Below are positions 28,195 through 40,918 of a stretch of 64,000 nt of DNA, piece after piece. How positions within the stretch are numbered: position 1 is the first letter of the stretch; each line of letters begins with the position of its first letter. Position numbers and translations under genes: made by a program. The stretch covers positions 1,488,001-1,552,000 of the forward strand of contig NZ_JAFLNH010000001.1 in assembly GCF_018361265.1 (NCBI RefSeq), read 5' to 3'. This stretch comes from Mycobacterium sp. SM1. GTDB lineage: Bacteria > Actinomycetota > Actinomycetes > Mycobacteriales > Mycobacteriaceae. The notes under the pieces are model-generated. The model was not told the origin of the DNA, did no database searches, and worked only from the letters and a program-made list of their open reading frames with translations.

Positions 28195-28620
28195 GTGCAG
28201 CAAACACAATGGGCGCCTCGAAAGACCGAAGTGGCTGGCTGCGGCGCAGCGGGTGCTGTGCTGGCTATCATGTCTGTGATCTTGGTCACAGACCCGCCGG
28301 GCCGGCTTTTGACCGCTGTCGCCGCGGTAGGCCTGATCTTGTTTGCCGGTGCTTCCGGGCGCGCCCGCCCAAAACTGGCTATCACCCCCGAAGGTCTGCT
28401 GGCCCGAAGCTGGTCACGGGCCCGGGTAGTCCAGCGAACCGAGATCAAGGTCATCCGCATCACCGAGTTTCATCGCATCGGGCGCAAGGTACGACTGCTC
28501 GAGATCGAAACGTCCGATGGCCGTTTGCTGATCTTTTCCCGCTGGGACCTGGGCACTGACCCCCTGAATGTGCTCGACGCGCTCACCGCCGCCGGATACG
28601 CCGGCGATGGGCGTCGCTAA
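28195..28620 (+). CDS. PH-domain membrane protein (Rv0010c homologue)
   Basis: 141 residues, the same length as Rv0010c. Two hydrophobic segments (~14-32 and ~36-52) precede a PH-like beta domain (~58-135: LAITPEGLLARSW, KVRLLEIETSDGRLLIFSRW). GTG start behind CCAGGAG. Small bacterial PH-domain proteins of this type sit at the membrane; the function of this one is not known. Convergent with ppiA. Confidence 0.85.
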   Translation: MQQTQWAPRKTEVAGCGAAGAVLAIMSVILVTDPPGRLLTAVAAVGLILFAGASGRARPKLAITPEGLLARSWSRARVVQRTEIKVIRITEFHRIGRKVRLLEIETSDGRLLIFSRWDLGTDPLNVLDALTAAGYAGDGRR

Positions 28621-28638
28621 CCCGAGGCTCGGGAAAGT

Positions 28639-29187
28639 TCAGCGGATCGTGACCGATTCGATGACGACTGGGTCGGTCGGGCGATCGTTGCCGTCGGTGG
28701 GGCAAGCGGCGATGGTGTCGACGACGCGGCGCGACTCGGCATCGATGACCTCGCCAAAGATGGTGTGGCGGCGATTTAAATGCGGGGTTTTGTTGACGGT
28801 GATGAAAAACTGCGACCCGTTGGTGCCCGGGCCCGCGTTGGCCATCGCCAGTAGGTAGGGCCTATCGAACTGCAGCTCGGGGTGAAATTCGTCGGCGAAC
28901 TGATAGCCCGGGCCACCACGGCCCGTTCCCGTCGGATCGCCACCTTGGATCATGAAGCCCTCGATGACCCGGTGAAAAATCGCCCCATCGTAGAACGGGC
29001 CGGAGGTGCCCCCGGAGGCGTTTTGGGTGGAATACTCTTTGGTGCCTTGCGCCAGACCCACGAAGTTGGCGACTGTCTTAGGGGCGTGGTTGCCGAAGAG
29101 CGCGATCTTGATGTCGCCGCGGTTGGTGTGCAATGTGGCGGTGACGGTCGGTATTGGGCTGTTGGTCACGCCGTGACAGTCTGCCAT
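28639..29187 (-). CDS. ppiA: Cyclophilin-type peptidyl-prolyl isomerase PpiA
   Basis: 182 residues, the H37Rv length. It has the cyclophilin core with [19 protein letters not shown] (catalytic Arg in FHRV) and the [16 protein letters not shown] motif. It catalyses cis-trans isomerisation of X-Pro bonds and assists protein folding. No signal peptide is visible, so it is cytosolic by sequence. Its start region faces cwsA divergently. Confidence 0.96.
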   Translation of the reverse strand: MADCHGVTNSPIPTVTATLHTNRGDIKIALFGNHAPKTVANFVGLAQGTKEYSTQNASGGTSGPFYDGAIFHRVIEGFMIQGGDPTGTGRGGPGYQFADEFHPELQFDRPYLLAMANAGPGTNGSQFFITVNKTPHLNRRHTIFGEVIDAESRRVVDTIAACPTDGNDRPTDPVVIESVTIR

Positions 29188-29300
29188 CGGCTGTTAGCCG
29201 TCACCGCCGCGGGTGTCCAAAGCGACGGGATCCGGCCCACGTGTATCTGAACATGGCAGGCTGGGGGAACCCGGACCAACGGTCGACAGAAAGGCGTGCC

Positions 29301-29726
29301 ATGGGCGTGAAGGTGGAAGAGCGGATGACCCCTCGGCAGCGATTGGCCCGAGGCTTAACCTACACGGCGGTCGGGCCGCTGGAGATGACACGCGGTGTCG
29401 TGGGGCTCGGAGCCCATTCCGCACGGGCGGGCGCATCCACTATGTGGCGCCGGTACCGGCAACGCAAGTCGGCCCGGGACTTTGACGCCATCCACGAAAC
29501 CACGCCACCGGGCCGTGCCGTCGCGCAGGGGCTGGCAACCGGGCTGCCGCAGGCAGTACGGCACCCACGGCGCTCCCAACGCCGCAGCCTGCGTCGGTGG
29601 GTGGCCACGGCCGCCGCGGGGATGCTTCTTGTCGGCGGCGCGGTTGCGTTCCTGCGCGTCCGCCGATCGCCACGCCCCGAACCGTCGCCGCGTCCTCCCA
29701 GCGTCGACGTGCAACCGGCGCCGTAA
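29301..29726 (+). CDS. cwsA: Cell wall synthesis protein CwsA
   Basis: About 141 residues: a conserved N-terminal region (TPRQRLARGLTYTAVGPLEM), a basic middle part, one membrane helix near 105-123 (WVATAAAGMLLVGGAVAFL) and a Pro-rich tail. Matches Rv0008c (CwsA, ~145 aa) by position and layout. CwsA is known to bind Wag31 and CrgA and to affect pole and septum peptidoglycan synthesis. The ATG at 29301 has AGAAAGG upstream; longer in-frame starts (from 29154) overlap ppiA and are rejected. Confidence 0.85.
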   Translation: MGVKVEERMTPRQRLARGLTYTAVGPLEMTRGVVGLGAHSARAGASTMWRRYRQRKSARDFDAIHETTPPGRAVAQGLATGLPQAVRHPRRSQRRSLRRWVATAAAGMLLVGGAVAFLRVRRSPRPEPSPRPPSVDVQPAP

Positions 29727-29820
29727 ATCGCATGATGGCAGAGCCCGTCGCTCCCCGGCCGGGTATCGGGCATGGCCGGCGGCCACCCAGGCGCCGGCGG
29801 CCGCCGGGCGTCGTCCAGTG

Positions 29821-29893
29821 TGGAGCCTAGGGGATTTGAACCCCTGACTTCTGCCTTGCAAAGGCAGCGCTCTACCGGCTGAGCTAAGGCCCC
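29821..29893 (-). tRNA. alaT: tRNA-Ala (TGC)
   Basis: 73-nt cloverleaf on the minus strand: acceptor GGGGCCT pairs with AGGCTCC (one G-T pair), anticodon loop CTTTGCAAG gives TGC, T-arm GGTTCAAATCC. CCA not encoded. Paired with tRNA-Ile as in H37Rv (ileT-alaT). Confidence 0.96.
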
Positions 29894-30026
29894 TCATTCC
29901 GACCCGCGTGGTGGTCGGCGGCCGTGTGCCCCACCTCGGTGCCGCATCGTCTCGCGCCTCCGTGCCACGGTGACCACCGTGCGCGGGGGCGCGATGTCCA
30001 CAAGGCCCTCGGCCAACACCTGGTGG

Positions 30027-30100
30027 TGGGCCTAGGAGGACTCGAACCTCCGACCTCTTCGTTATCAGCGAAGCGCTCTAACCGCCTGAGCTATAGGCCC
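30027..30100 (-). tRNA. ileT: tRNA-Ile (GAT)
   Basis: 74-nt cloverleaf on the minus strand: acceptor GGGCCTA/TAGGCCC, D-arm AGCTCAGGCGGTTAGAGC, anticodon GAT between TTCGC and GCGAA-type stems, T-arm GGTTCGAGTCC. It lies about 130 bp upstream of tRNA-Ala in transcription order. Confidence 0.96.
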
Positions 30101-30192
30101 GCACCCACGGCCGAGCGACGAGACTACCGCACTCGTCGTCGACTCCCAATTCCAGCACGTCGCTACCACGGTCGGTCGAATAGGGGCGGCGC

Positions 30193-31059
30193 CTAATCCC
30201 GGTCTGCGAGGGTCACTTCGATGCCGCCGATGAGATCGGTCGTCAAGTTGTAGATAAGCGCGCCGACGGTGGCCATCGCGGTGAGCAAGACGATGTTGAC
30301 CAACCCGATCAGCAGCGCGCCGCCAAAAATGGTGCCGCTGGAGACGAGTTCTCCGCCACCGCCCGTGGTGTTGTTCAGCAGGTCGCCCACGTTGCTGTTG
30401 AGCTTGCTCCATACGCCCATGCCACCGAGCACCAAATACAGGAACGCGACCGCGATCATCCAGACGAAGAACAGCGCCACAGACAAGATCAGGGACACCT
30501 TCAGGGTGCTCCACGGATCGATGCGGCGGACCTGCATGCTGGCTCGCACCGGGCCGCGTGCTCGTCGTGATACTTGTACCCGGGGTTCCGCGCCCACCGG
30601 CCGATCCGGCGCGGCCGAGGTTCCCGGCGCACGCTCCGGCGCGGCTCTGCGCTGCGCGGGCCGCCCCAACGGGTCGGACAAGTCGGGTAGCTCACTGCTG
30701 TAGACCTCGCCGCGGTTGCGGTCACGGGGTGCTGACGCGGGTTGGGGCTCCTCGGGCCGGGGTCCGGGCCGAACGCCCGAGGTAGGTGCCTCCGCGACAT
30801 ACGGGGCCGGGCGGGGGTCAGCCTCCGGCGGTTGGTCGAGCAATCGTCGTTCGCTGTGCCCCGCTGGTTGCGGTGGCGGGCGGTGTGCCGGTGGCTGTTT
30901 TCGGGCGCCGCGCTGCCATGGCGGCATGTCGGTGGTGTCGGGCATGCGCCCCCCGGCGCTCCCCGGTGCCGGGCGCTGGGTCCCCTCTCGGTCAACCGGG
31001 CCATTTCCGTTTGGGCTACCTCCCAGCCTGGGGTATCCCGGCTCATTTGGTGGCGTCAC
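30193..31059 (-). CDS. DUF3566 membrane protein (Rv0007 homologue)
   Basis: 288 residues. The first ~170 are Pro/Arg-rich and disordered. The C-terminal DUF3566 domain (~172-288) begins [20 protein letters not shown] and has two membrane helices (~193-218 and ~250-275), ending [11 protein letters not shown] as in Rv0007. GTG start. It follows gyrA closely (73 bp) in the gyrB-gyrA-Rv0007 order conserved in mycobacteria. The molecular function is unknown. Confidence 0.88.
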   Translation of the reverse strand: MTPPNEPGYPRLGGSPNGNGPVDREGTQRPAPGSAGGRMPDTTDMPPWQRGARKQPPAHRPPPQPAGHSERRLLDQPPEADPRPAPYVAEAPTSGVRPGPRPEEPQPASAPRDRNRGEVYSSELPDLSDPLGRPAQRRAAPERAPGTSAAPDRPVGAEPRVQVSRRARGPVRASMQVRRIDPWSTLKVSLILSVALFFVWMIAVAFLYLVLGGMGVWSKLNSNVGDLLNNTTGGGGELVSSGTIFGGALLIGLVNIVLLTAMATVGALIYNLTTDLIGGIEVTLADRD

Positions 31060-31132
31060 CCCGGCTCCTTACCTCGCTGGGTACCCGGCCGCCCGGGCGG
31101 TCCCGGTCTCGTCATCTCGCGGCGGCTCGAGT

Positions 31133-34100
31133 CTAATGCGAGGGCTCCCCCTCGCTGTCGGGCTCCTCGGCATTGCGCGCGATGGCTAACAGTGTGTCCC
31201 CCTCAGCCAGGTTCATCAACCGCACACCCTTGGTCTGCCGGCCGGCCTTGCGAATTTGGCGTGCCGTCGTTCGGATCACGCCACCTCCGGACGTGATCGC
31301 GTACAGCTCACTGTGGTCGTCGACGACCAACGCTCCAACGAGCCGGCCGCGGCGACGGTCATATTGGATTGTCAACACGCCCTTGCCGCCGCGATTCTGA
31401 ACCGGGTACTCCTCGATCGCGGTGCGCTTGGCATAGCCGCCCGACGTCGCCACCAATAGATATGTGCCTTCGCGGACCACATTCAGCGACAGCAGCCGGT
31501 CGTCGGCGTTGAACCGCATGCCTTGTACGCCCGAGGTGGCTCGGCCCATCGGGCGCAGCGCTTCATCGGTCGCGGAAAACCTGATGGACTGGCCATTGGC
31601 CGAGACCAGCAGCAGGTCGTCGTCGGCTGAGCAGAGCACGGCACCCACCAGCTCATCATCGTCGCGCAGGTTAATGGCCACGATTCCACCCGAGCGGTTG
31701 GAGTCGAATTCGCTAAGCCGCGTTTTTTTCACCAGGCCGTTGCGGGTCGCCAACACCAGGTAGGGGGCGTCGGCATAGCTGTGAATTTGGATTACCTGCG
31801 CAATACGCTCGTCGGGCTGGAACGCCAGCAGGTTGGCGACATGCTGACCGCGGGCGGTCCGAGATGCCTCGGGCAGCTCATAGGCCTTCGCCCGGTACAC
31901 CCGCCCCTGGCTAGTGAAAAACAAAATCCAGTCATGTGTCGAGCACACGAAAAAGTGCGCGACGATGTCGTCCTGCTTGAGCCCGGCACCCTGCACGCCC
32001 TTGCCGCCGCGCTTTTGGCTACGATATAGCCCGGTCTTGGTGCGCTTGGCGTAACCGGTTTCGGTAATGGTGACCACAACGTCCTCGCGGGCGATTAAAT
32101 CCTCGTCGCTGACTTCGCCGTCGGCTGTCACAATACGGGTGCGCCGATCGTCACCGTGTTTGTTGGCGATTTCGGCCAACTCATCGCGCACGATGCCACG
32201 CTGGCGCCCAGGTTTGGCCAAAATGTCTTGCAGGTCGGCGATCTCGGCCTCTATCTTGGCCAGATCATCGATGATGCGCTGACGTTCCAGCGCTGCCAAC
32301 CGGCGCAGCTGCATATCGAGGATCGCCTGCGCCTGGAGTTCATCGATGTCGAGTAATTCGACTAACCCCGCCCGAGCGGCGTCGACGGTCTGCGACGCCC
32401 GGATCAACGCAATGACCTCGTCGAGCGCATCGAGAGCCTTGACCAAGCCGCGTAAGATGTGGGCCCGCTCGTTGGCCTTGCGCAATCGGTAGGTGGTGCG
32501 GCGCACGATCACGTCGAGCTGGTGGTTGACGTAGTGCCGAATCAGCTGATCCAGCCGCAGCGTGCGGGGCACCCCATCGACGATCGCGAGCATGTTGGCG
32601 CCAAAGCTGGTTTGCAGCTGAGTGTGCTTGTAAAGGTTGTTCAGCACCACTTTCGCTACCGCATCGCGTTTCAGCTCGATGACGATGCGCAGGCCCACCC
32701 GATCACTACTTTGGTCTTCGATGTTGGCGATGCCGGCGAGCTTGCCATCACGGACCTGCTCGGCGACCGAGGTGATGAAGTTGTCGTGGTTGACCTGATA
32801 GGGCAGCTCGGTGATCACCAGCGAAGTTCGGCCCCTGGAATCCTCCTCTACCTCGACCACACCGCGCATCCGTATCGAACCCCGGCCCGTCCGATAGGCC
32901 TCGGCAATGCCCTGCGAGCCGACGATCAGCCCCGCGGTGGGGAAGTCGGGGCCTTTGACCCGCTGCATCACCGCCGCCAGCGTCGCCTCCTCATCGGCAT
33001 CGAAGTTGTCCAGGCACCAAAAAACGGCCTCAGCCAGCTCGCGCAGGTTGTGCGGCGGGATGTTAGTCGCCATACCGACGGCGATACCTCCGGAGCCATT
33101 GGCCAGCAAGTTGGGAAAGCGGCTCGGCAGCACCGTCGGCTCTTGTACCCGGCCATCGTAGTTGGGTATGAAATCGACTGTCTCTTCATCGATTTCACGC
33201 AACATCTCCATCGCTAACGGGGTAAGGCGGGCTTCGGTGTTGTGGCTGATAAACCCGTTGGCGATGAACGCATGGTCGTCGCTGTCAACGCGCAGGCTGA
33301 ACACCGGTTGCACCCCGGCGTCGGTCACCGAGCCAACCCGCGCGTAGTAAAACCGCCCATCGGTCAACTCCACGGCGAGCGCGCGAACATCGGGATCGGC
33401 GATGCGCTGAAGGATCTGCCCGGCATGCGTCCGCCAATACGGTATGCAGCCCACCTCATGGCGCTCCAGCCAGTCGCGGTTTGCGCGCGTACCACCGGCG
33501 TACATGCGGATAAACCTCGCCAGCCCGGGTACGTTATCGCCGCCCACGCCGGCACACGATGGCGTAGCCGACAAAATCTCCAGCAGCTTTGTCTGCTTAG
33601 CTCCGCCGAAACCGACCTGGCGTGCGAACGCCTCGGCGTGGGAGCGGTTGACGATAACAATCCGGTGTTCATCGGTGCGGTGCCGGTACCGCTGGGACAC
33701 CACGCCGAACTCGAGCAGCATCTGCTGTACATCGGCGGCCAGCTGCGCACTTGCTGTCGAGTAGCAAATTTCAATCGCCTGAGCTGGAGCCGTCGAGCAT
33801 GAAGCGTGGTTCTCAAAGAGTGTTTGCAGGAACGCCCGCTTGACCCCCGCGGGCTGCTGCCACAACTGTTCCGGTACCGCGGTAGCAGTGGATCGCCGGG
33901 TTAGCGACGCGCCCCGCCAGCCGGGGTCGCCAGCAATGGTGGCCGGATCGCTGAACCCGAAAAGGTCGGCGTGCATCGCGCCTAGCCAGTCGGATGGATC
34001 AAACTCTACCGGCGGCGTGCGTTGCAGGGCGACATGGTCGCCCGGGCTGATCTCTTCGATTAACTTCCACAACAACGTCGGTACGCCAGCGACATTGACG

Positions 34101-34729
34101 AGGCACAGTAGCGGATGATTAGCCGTACCGGTGATCTCATAACCCTCGGTGGTACGCACCGTGTACGTCTGGTGTGCTCCTGAATGGAATAATCGATCGG
34201 CAACGACCGGATTACCATGCCGGTCAAGAACCTTCATTTCGATAGCGGCATCGGAGTTGGGACGAGCTCCCGAAACGATGTTACCGATCCGCACGGACTT
34301 GCCAAACGGCAACCGCACCAACGCATTTTTAGTCAAGCAGTACCTCATCGCTGCCGGTGGGTCGTTGCCCGGCGAACCGAAGTTTCCCTGGCCGTCCACC
34401 AGCGGATAGCGCAACGACCATGGCTGCGCCATACGCACCAAGGTGTCGTAGATCGACGCGTCCCCATGTGGGTGGTAGTTGCCCATCGTCTCGGCCACCG
34501 AACGCGCCGATTTGACATGACCGCGATCCGGACGGAAACCGGAGTCGAACATCGCGTACAAAACTCGCCGATGGACGGGTTTGAGACCGTCACGAACATC
34601 GGGCAGCGCACGACCCACGATGACACTCATGGCGTAATCGATGTAGCTGCGCTGCATTTCCTGCTGGATGTCAACGGGTTCAACCCGTTCCAGCGGGCCG
34701 TCGCCCGGAGGCAGCGTCGTATCTGTCAT
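31133..34729 (-). CDS. gyrA: DNA gyrase subunit A with in-frame intein
   Basis: The frame of 1198 codons is 367 longer than the mature enzyme (831 aa; H37Rv 838) because an intein (residues 131-497) splits it directly after catalytic Y130 (AAMRY | TEARL). The extein has the winged-helix breakage-reunion domain and a C-terminal beta-pinwheel with a GyrA box-like QRGGKGVQG. The quinolone-resistance region reads GDASIYDTL, i.e. the alanine, serine and aspartate at the main resistance positions are wild type. GAGGAAAA precedes the ATG. It lies 75 bp after gyrB. Active gyrase needs the intein to splice out. Confidence 0.97.
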   Translation of the reverse strand: MTDTTLPPGDGPLERVEPVDIQQEMQRSYIDYAMSVIVGRALPDVRDGLKPVHRRVLYAMFDSGFRPDRGHVKSARSVAETMGNYHPHGDASIYDTLVRMAQPWSLRYPLVDGQGNFGSPGNDPPAAMRYCLTKNALVRLPFGKSVRIGNIVSGARPNSDAAIEMKVLDRHGNPVVADRLFHSGAHQTYTVRTTEGYEITGTANHPLLCLVNVAGVPTLLWKLIEEISPGDHVALQRTPPVEFDPSDWLGAMHADLFGFSDPATIAGDPGWRGASLTRRSTATAVPEQLWQQPAGVKRAFLQTLFENHASCSTAPAQAIEICYSTASAQLAADVQQMLLEFGVVSQRYRHRTDEHRIVIVNRSHAEAFARQVGFGGAKQTKLLEILSATPSCAGVGGDNVPGLARFIRMYAGGTRANRDWLERHEVGCIPYWRTHAGQILQRIADPDVRALAVELTDGRFYYARVGSVTDAGVQPVFSLRVDSDDHAFIANGFISHNTEARLTPLAMEMLREIDEETVDFIPNYDGRVQEPTVLPSRFPNLLANGSGGIAVGMATNIPPHNLRELAEAVFWCLDNFDADEEATLAAVMQRVKGPDFPTAGLIVGSQGIAEAYRTGRGSIRMRGVVEVEEDSRGRTSLVITELPYQVNHDNFITSVAEQVRDGKLAGIANIEDQSSDRVGLRIVIELKRDAVAKVVLNNLYKHTQLQTSFGANMLAIVDGVPRTLRLDQLIRHYVNHQLDVIVRRTTYRLRKANERAHILRGLVKALDALDEVIALIRASQTVDAARAGLVELLDIDELQAQAILDMQLRRLAALERQRIIDDLAKIEAEIADLQDILAKPGRQRGIVRDELAEIANKHGDDRRTRIVTADGEVSDEDLIAREDVVVTITETGYAKRTKTGLYRSQKRGGKGVQGAGLKQDDIVAHFFVCSTHDWILFFTSQGRVYRAKAYELPEASRTARGQHVANLLAFQPDERIAQVIQIHSYADAPYLVLATRNGLVKKTRLSEFDSNRSGGIVAINLRDDDELVGAVLCSADDDLLLVSANGQSIRFSATDEALRPMGRATSGVQGMRFNADDRLLSLNVVREGTYLLVATSGGYAKRTAIEEYPVQNRGGKGVLTIQYDRRRGRLVGALVVDDHSELYAITSGGGVIRTTARQIRKAGRQTKGVRLMNLAEGDTLLAIARNAEEPDSEGEPSH
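33239..34339 (-). other. GyrA intein (367 aa) at the catalytic-tyrosine site
   Basis: It begins with nucleophile Cys1 ([13 protein letters not shown]), has block B T-A-N-H ([10 protein letters not shown], ~71-80), block [17 protein letters not shown] (~347-362) and ends NGFISHN, followed by extein Thr. All splicing residues (Cys1, T-x-x-H, penultimate His, terminal Asn, +1 Thr) are present, so splicing should work. The middle (~110-325) is where a LAGLIDADG endonuclease would lie, but its motifs look degenerate ([22 protein letters not shown] lacking the acidic D-G). The site is that known for M. leprae, M. kansasii and M. xenopi GyrA inteins. Confidence 0.95.
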
Positions 34730-34804
34730 GTTTTCCTCACCGGCCGGTTGGTAATAGCGGGCAAGCCCGCCGATGTGTGCTCAGATACTTACTCAAATGC
34801 CGAG

Positions 34805-36931
<2,127 letters not shown>

Positions 36932-37064
36932 TTAAAGGGTGTTTCTGCCCGGCTGACGGCGTCTAGTGGCGCTTGGCGGCGCTCGCCACGGGTCAGGGAC
37001 TTGCCGGGGGCCTTACGGTGCTCCCCGGCGCTCTCAGCCTGCAGTTGCCTGAGCCGGTATGGCG

Positions 37065-37568
37065 CTAGCCATAGGTGTCCCGGGGTCCTCGGCCGGCGAC
37101 GTGTAATGGCCCCTTGCGCCAGGACGGCGCGGCCGGGCCGACGATTTTGACCGCGGTCACCGTCCGCTCTCCGAGGGCCGCGGTAATCCCCGCCAGCAGC
37201 TGGGCCTGCATCAGGCGCAACTGCGTCGCCCAGGCCGTCGAGTCCGCCGTAATAGTCAACACTCCGTCACGCAAGGAGATCGGCACGGCGTGCTCCGCGA
37301 TCTGCCGGCCGACGACCACCGGCCACCGGCCGAACAGCACGCCCTCGGCGACTCGTGATGACCATCCGCGTTGGCGTGCGAGCTCGCGCGCCACCTTTCC
37401 CAGCGGCTGTGGATCGCGTGGGTCCGGGCCCGGCCCGGACCAGCGTCGGCGGCGGGACGATCCGGCCACCCGACGTGACGGCGCCGCAGATTGGCCGCGC
37501 TGGAAGTCCCGGCGGGGACCGCGCGCGGCCTGCCGTGCTTCGTCGAGCGCGCGTCTAACCAGATCCAT
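37065..37568 (-). CDS. DUF721/DciA-family replication protein (Rv0004 homologue)
   Basis: About 167 residues. A disordered basic N-terminal half is followed by a DUF721 domain (~80-165: [40 protein letters not shown]). DUF721 proteins are now called DciA and help load the replicative helicase in bacteria without DnaC; this fits its place after recF near oriC. ATG at 37568 is chosen; a TTG at 37586 directly after the recF stop is the alternative. The sequence from there to the end ([22 protein letters not shown]) matches the recalled H37Rv tail. Confidence 0.88.
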   Translation of the reverse strand: MDLVRRALDEARQAARGPRRDFQRGQSAAPSRRVAGSSRRRRWSGPGPDPRDPQPLGKVARELARQRGWSSRVAEGVLFGRWPVVVGRQIAEHAVPISLRDGVLTITADSTAWATQLRLMQAQLLAGITAALGERTVTAVKIVGPAAPSWRKGPLHVAGRGPRDTYG

Positions 37569-37586
37569 GTCCGTCTTCGCTATCAA

Positions 37587-38726
37587 TCACCCGCGGACCA
37601 CCGATTCGGAGTCGTCGTGACGCCATTCGATGATGACCTGTCGAGCCCCCAAACTTGGTGGAATGGCCTCAGCAGCCACCGCAGTCACCAGTACTTGCTC
37701 TGCCGATGCGGTCGCCGTTGCCAATGCCTGCCGGCGGGTCGCGTCAAGTTCTGCGAACACATCGTCCAGCAACAGTACCGGATCATCGCCATCGGTCCGC
37801 AGTAACTCATAGGCGGCCAGTCGCAACGCCAAGGCCATCGACCACGATTCACCATGGCTGGCGAAACCTTTAGCGGGTCGATCATCAAGGCGCACTTCTA
37901 GGTCGTCGCGGTGGGGACCGGCCAGGCACACTCCGCGCTCGATCTCCGCGGCGCGGCGCTCCGAGAGCGCCGCAAGCAAAATAGCTTCAACGGACGCCGC
38001 GTCGGCGCCCTCGCCCACACCGAGATCCACGCTGGCGCGATACCGGATCGACATCGAGGCGGAGCCACCAGCGAGCAATCCGTAGGCTTTCGCTACTTCA
38101 CCGGTCAGTTGACTCACCAGATCCACGCGGGCGGCGACCACTTTCGCGCCAAGGGCGGCCAGTCGCGCGTCCCACACGTCCAGGGTGTCTAGCATCGCCG
38201 CGTCCGGCTGCCTGGCCACAGAGAGTGTTTTCAGCAGCGCGGTGCGCTGCCGCAGTACCTTTTCGTAATCTGCTCGGACCGCCGCCATTGCCGGCCGGCG
38301 GGCGGTTATCAATTCATCGAGGTAACGACGACGCTCCACCGGCTCTCCACGAACCAGAGCCAAGTCTTCGGGAGCAAACAGCACCGCCCGCAGCACCCCG
38401 ACTAAGTCCTGCGTGCTGCGCACCGGTGAGCGGTTTAACCATCCCTTGTTCGCGCGCCCCGGCGAGATCTCGACATCAATCGCGCATTCCCGGCTACCGC
38501 GTACAACGATCGCGGACACTATCGCCCGTGATGTTCCGCTTCGAATCAACGGCGCATCCGTTGCCGCCCGATGCGAGCCCAAGGTCGACAGATACCACAG
38601 GGCCTCAATCAGGTTGGTCTTGCCATATCCGTTCGGGCCAACGAATACTGTCGATCCCGGCAGCAATTCCAGACTGGTATGCGCCCAGGACCGGAAATCA
38701 TGCAGTCCTAAATTTCGAACGTACAC
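37587..38726 (-). CDS. recF: DNA replication and repair protein RecF
   Basis: About 379 residues of the SMC-like ABC ATPase family: Walker [10 protein letters not shown] (~30-38), signature-like stretch [17 protein letters not shown], and Walker [13 protein letters not shown] near 320. It loads RecA at gaps with RecO and RecR. Likely GTG start ([13 protein letters not shown] follows); a TTG four codons upstream (38738) is possible, and neither has a strong Shine-Dalgarno. Unusually far (467 bp) from dnaN. Confidence 0.94.
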   Translation of the reverse strand: MYVRNLGLHDFRSWAHTSLELLPGSTVFVGPNGYGKTNLIEALWYLSTLGSHRAATDAPLIRSGTSRAIVSAIVVRGSRECAIDVEISPGRANKGWLNRSPVRSTQDLVGVLRAVLFAPEDLALVRGEPVERRRYLDELITARRPAMAAVRADYEKVLRQRTALLKTLSVARQPDAAMLDTLDVWDARLAALGAKVVAARVDLVSQLTGEVAKAYGLLAGGSASMSIRYRASVDLGVGEGADAASVEAILLAALSERRAAEIERGVCLAGPHRDDLEVRLDDRPAKGFASHGESWSMALALRLAAYELLRTDGDDPVLLLDDVFAELDATRRQALATATASAEQVLVTAVAAEAIPPSLGARQVIIEWRHDDSESVVRG

Positions 38727-39193
38727 CCTTTTACACAATCTGACCGGCGCTTAACGCACGTCCACAAATCCTGTCGGTATCGATCATTTCTCGGCCTCTT
38801 TTCTGCGGGATCCCCAAACACGCAAACGTATCATCCGGCATGTGTTGAAGCATCGCTCAAAGTGTCGTGTTCGCTTCGATCATCTCAAACCGTCCATGGA
38901 TCGCAGGCACGAACGATCCCCCAAGCGTCTCGAACAACTGACTGCGGTTGAGTCTGCTGGTGGCGACCAATCCGACCCGCTAGGGGCCAGACCCACCACG
39001 TTGTTCGATCCCCGGACCCCCAAGCGGCAGGCCGGGTCACCAACGCTCGCCTGCCGGACGCTCCGACCACCGCCCTCGCGGTGGTGAAACCAGCCCAGAT
39101 GACGCGCACCCACGTTGACACCGCACCCACGGCCGGAACCAAACAACACCCGAAAGGGCGGTGCCGAGCACCAACCGGGTTGTTCGACACGTT
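38727..39193. other. Expanded recF-dnaN spacer without recognised gene
   Basis: 467 bp. No frame on either strand has recognisable homology; short frames of 80-100 codons on both strands look like chance. It contains a strong GC hairpin (39066-39085, listed separately). In H37Rv dnaN and recF are nearly adjacent, while M. smegmatis carries gnd here (both recalled), so this may be residue of a lost gene or a regulatory spacer. Confidence 0.6.
39066..39085 (-). terminator. GC-rich hairpin downstream of dnaN
   Basis: Perfect 8-bp stem ACCACCGC/GCGGTGGT with a 4-nt CCTC loop, ~110 bp past the dnaN stop on the minus strand and ~340 bp before recF. No U-tract follows, which is usual for mycobacterial terminator-like hairpins. 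It could end or attenuate dnaN transcription. Confidence 0.45.
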
Positions 39194-40393
39194 TTAGCCG
39201 GGCAGCCGAACCGGCATCAGCAGATAGACGTACTCGGTGTGCACGGCCGGGAATGGGCCGGGTCCCTGCCGCCGAACATCGTCTTCGCTCGCGGGCCGCA
39301 ACAATGCTGGCTTGCCGGGCTCAGTAAAGCCGAACGACACCCGGGTGGAGTGCACCGACCCCAATCCGTCGATCAGGTAGGTGGGGTTAAACGCGATCAT
39401 CAATGGCGCCCCGGCGAAGTGAACCGGCAAAACTTCTTCCGCCCGGCCGAGATCATCGCCCCCCGCGGACAGCCGCAACAGCTCATCGGCAAACTCCATC
39501 CGCACTTGTGCCCCCCGATCGGCAACCAACGCAACTCTCTTGATCGCTTCGGTCAGCTCGGCGACACCGATGGTGGCCACCGCGGTGTGCTCAGTGGGCA
39601 ACAATTGCCGAAACTTCGGAAACTCGGCACCGAGAAGTCGGGTCGTGCTGCGCTTGCCGTCTCCGCTGATGCCCAGCAGCCCATCCCTGCCGGCCACGGA
39701 TTCGCCTTCAAGCGCTAAATGGACATCGGAACCGTCGCCGCCGGCTTTTGCGGCTTCAACGAGTGTCTTGGCCGGTACCAGCACCGCCGCCTCAAAGCCG
39801 GGTGCGGCGACCGAGCAGGTCAGCTCGCGCACCGCCAGGCGAAACCTGTCCGTAGCGGCCAAAACGACCTTCGCGCCCGAGATTTCCATCCGAATGCCGG
39901 TCAGCATTGGCAACGTGTCATCTCGACCCGCGGCAACCGCCACCTGGCTCACCGCCTCGGCGAATAAATCCGCCGGCAGCGTCCCGGTCTCGGCGGGCAG
40001 CGCAGGCAATGCCGGATAGTCCTCGATGGGCATCGTCGGTAGCGAGAACCGGCTGTTACCGCACGTCAATGACACCCGGGAGCCGTCGACGCCAAACTCG
40101 ACGGGCTGATTCGGAAGGGCGCGGGTAATGTCCGACAGCAACCGGCCGGACACCAAAACACGCCCAGGCGAAACTATTTCAGCGTCAACCTGGGCCTCGG
40201 CAGATACCTCGTAGTCAAACCCGGAGACGGTCAAGCCCTGCTCCGAGCCGGTTAACAGCGCCCCGGCCAGCACCGGAACCGTAGGCCTGGCAGGCAGGAT
40301 TTTGGCCACCCAGGCGACTGCGTCGGCGAAAACGTCCCGCTGCAATCGAAACTTCAAGTCGGTGACGCCGAGTTTGGTCATCGCCACATCCAT
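39194..40393 (-). CDS. dnaN: DNA polymerase III beta sliding clamp
   Basis: 399 residues (H37Rv 402): three clamp domains, with conserved stretches [39 protein letters not shown] and the C-terminal [12 protein letters not shown] that lines the partner-binding pocket. It forms the ring dimer that tethers polymerase. ATG start. The start lies ~525 bp from the dnaA stop across oriC. Confidence 0.97.
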   Translation of the reverse strand: MDVAMTKLGVTDLKFRLQRDVFADAVAWVAKILPARPTVPVLAGALLTGSEQGLTVSGFDYEVSAEAQVDAEIVSPGRVLVSGRLLSDITRALPNQPVEFGVDGSRVSLTCGNSRFSLPTMPIEDYPALPALPAETGTLPADLFAEAVSQVAVAAGRDDTLPMLTGIRMEISGAKVVLAATDRFRLAVRELTCSVAAPGFEAAVLVPAKTLVEAAKAGGDGSDVHLALEGESVAGRDGLLGISGDGKRSTTRLLGAEFPKFRQLLPTEHTAVATIGVAELTEAIKRVALVADRGAQVRMEFADELLRLSAGGDDLGRAEEVLPVHFAGAPLMIAFNPTYLIDGLGSVHSTRVSFGFTEPGKPALLRPASEDDVRRQGPGPFPAVHTEYVYLLMPVRLPG

Positions 40394-40918
40394 AACGTTC
40401 CTTCATCACCTCACGACAACGAGGGCACCGAGTGCCCGGTAGTCGGCCCGCAACCGCGGAGACCCAGTGGCCCGGTGGACGGTAGTCGCCACGGCGACCG
40501 TACCGGCAACCGTAGAGCTTTCGCGGTCAACTGGAAAGCTCAACGCGTTGCCAGACCCGCGTCGGTGCTTCGTCATGGTGGTTGATGATGGTGACCGCGC
40601 CGACGCTCATGCTGTGCACGTGACCTACTTTGACTCCGGAACCACAGAAATAACTTAGTAGCAGTAATAAGGGGTGTGGATGGTGGGGAGAACATATGGT
40701 TTGCGCTGCTAGGAGCGGCGGTTGACTGTGAATGACCGCGTGGATGGGTGTGGTGATTGCCGGCGGTGCCTGGGGACAACCCGGAGTTGGGGGCAGATTT
40801 CACAGTACGCGCCGGTGAGTTGATGAGGCCGTGCACAGCGGTGTCCACAGGTTTTGGGAGTGATTCCGACACGTCGAATGCAGGATGTCGTTGTGTTTGT
40901 ATCAGGAGGTTATCGCGG
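40394..40918. other. oriC: Origin of replication oriC (dnaA-dnaN gap)
   Basis: 525-bp non-coding gap between dnaA and dnaN, the known mycobacterial oriC site. It holds DnaA-box-like sequences (mycobacterial consensus TTGTCCACA): GTGTCCACA at 40841-40849 (one mismatch), TGGGGACAA at 40771-40779 (reverse orientation, one mismatch) and weaker TGTGGATGG at 40675-40683. An AT-rich stretch near 40640-40672 (AAATAACTTAGTAGCAGTAA) is the likely unwinding region. Boxes are degenerate, as usual in this genus; counts and exact functional set would need comparison with related origins. Confidence 0.88.

Noticed and set aside
32459..33217. Long plus-strand frames opposite gyrA
   Set aside because: Shadow frames of GyrA extein and intein; no homology seen.
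38842..39190. Short frames on both strands in the recF-dnaN spacer, checked as a gnd remnant
   Set aside because: No 6-phosphogluconate dehydrogenase motif could be seen; a remnant cannot be shown by eye.
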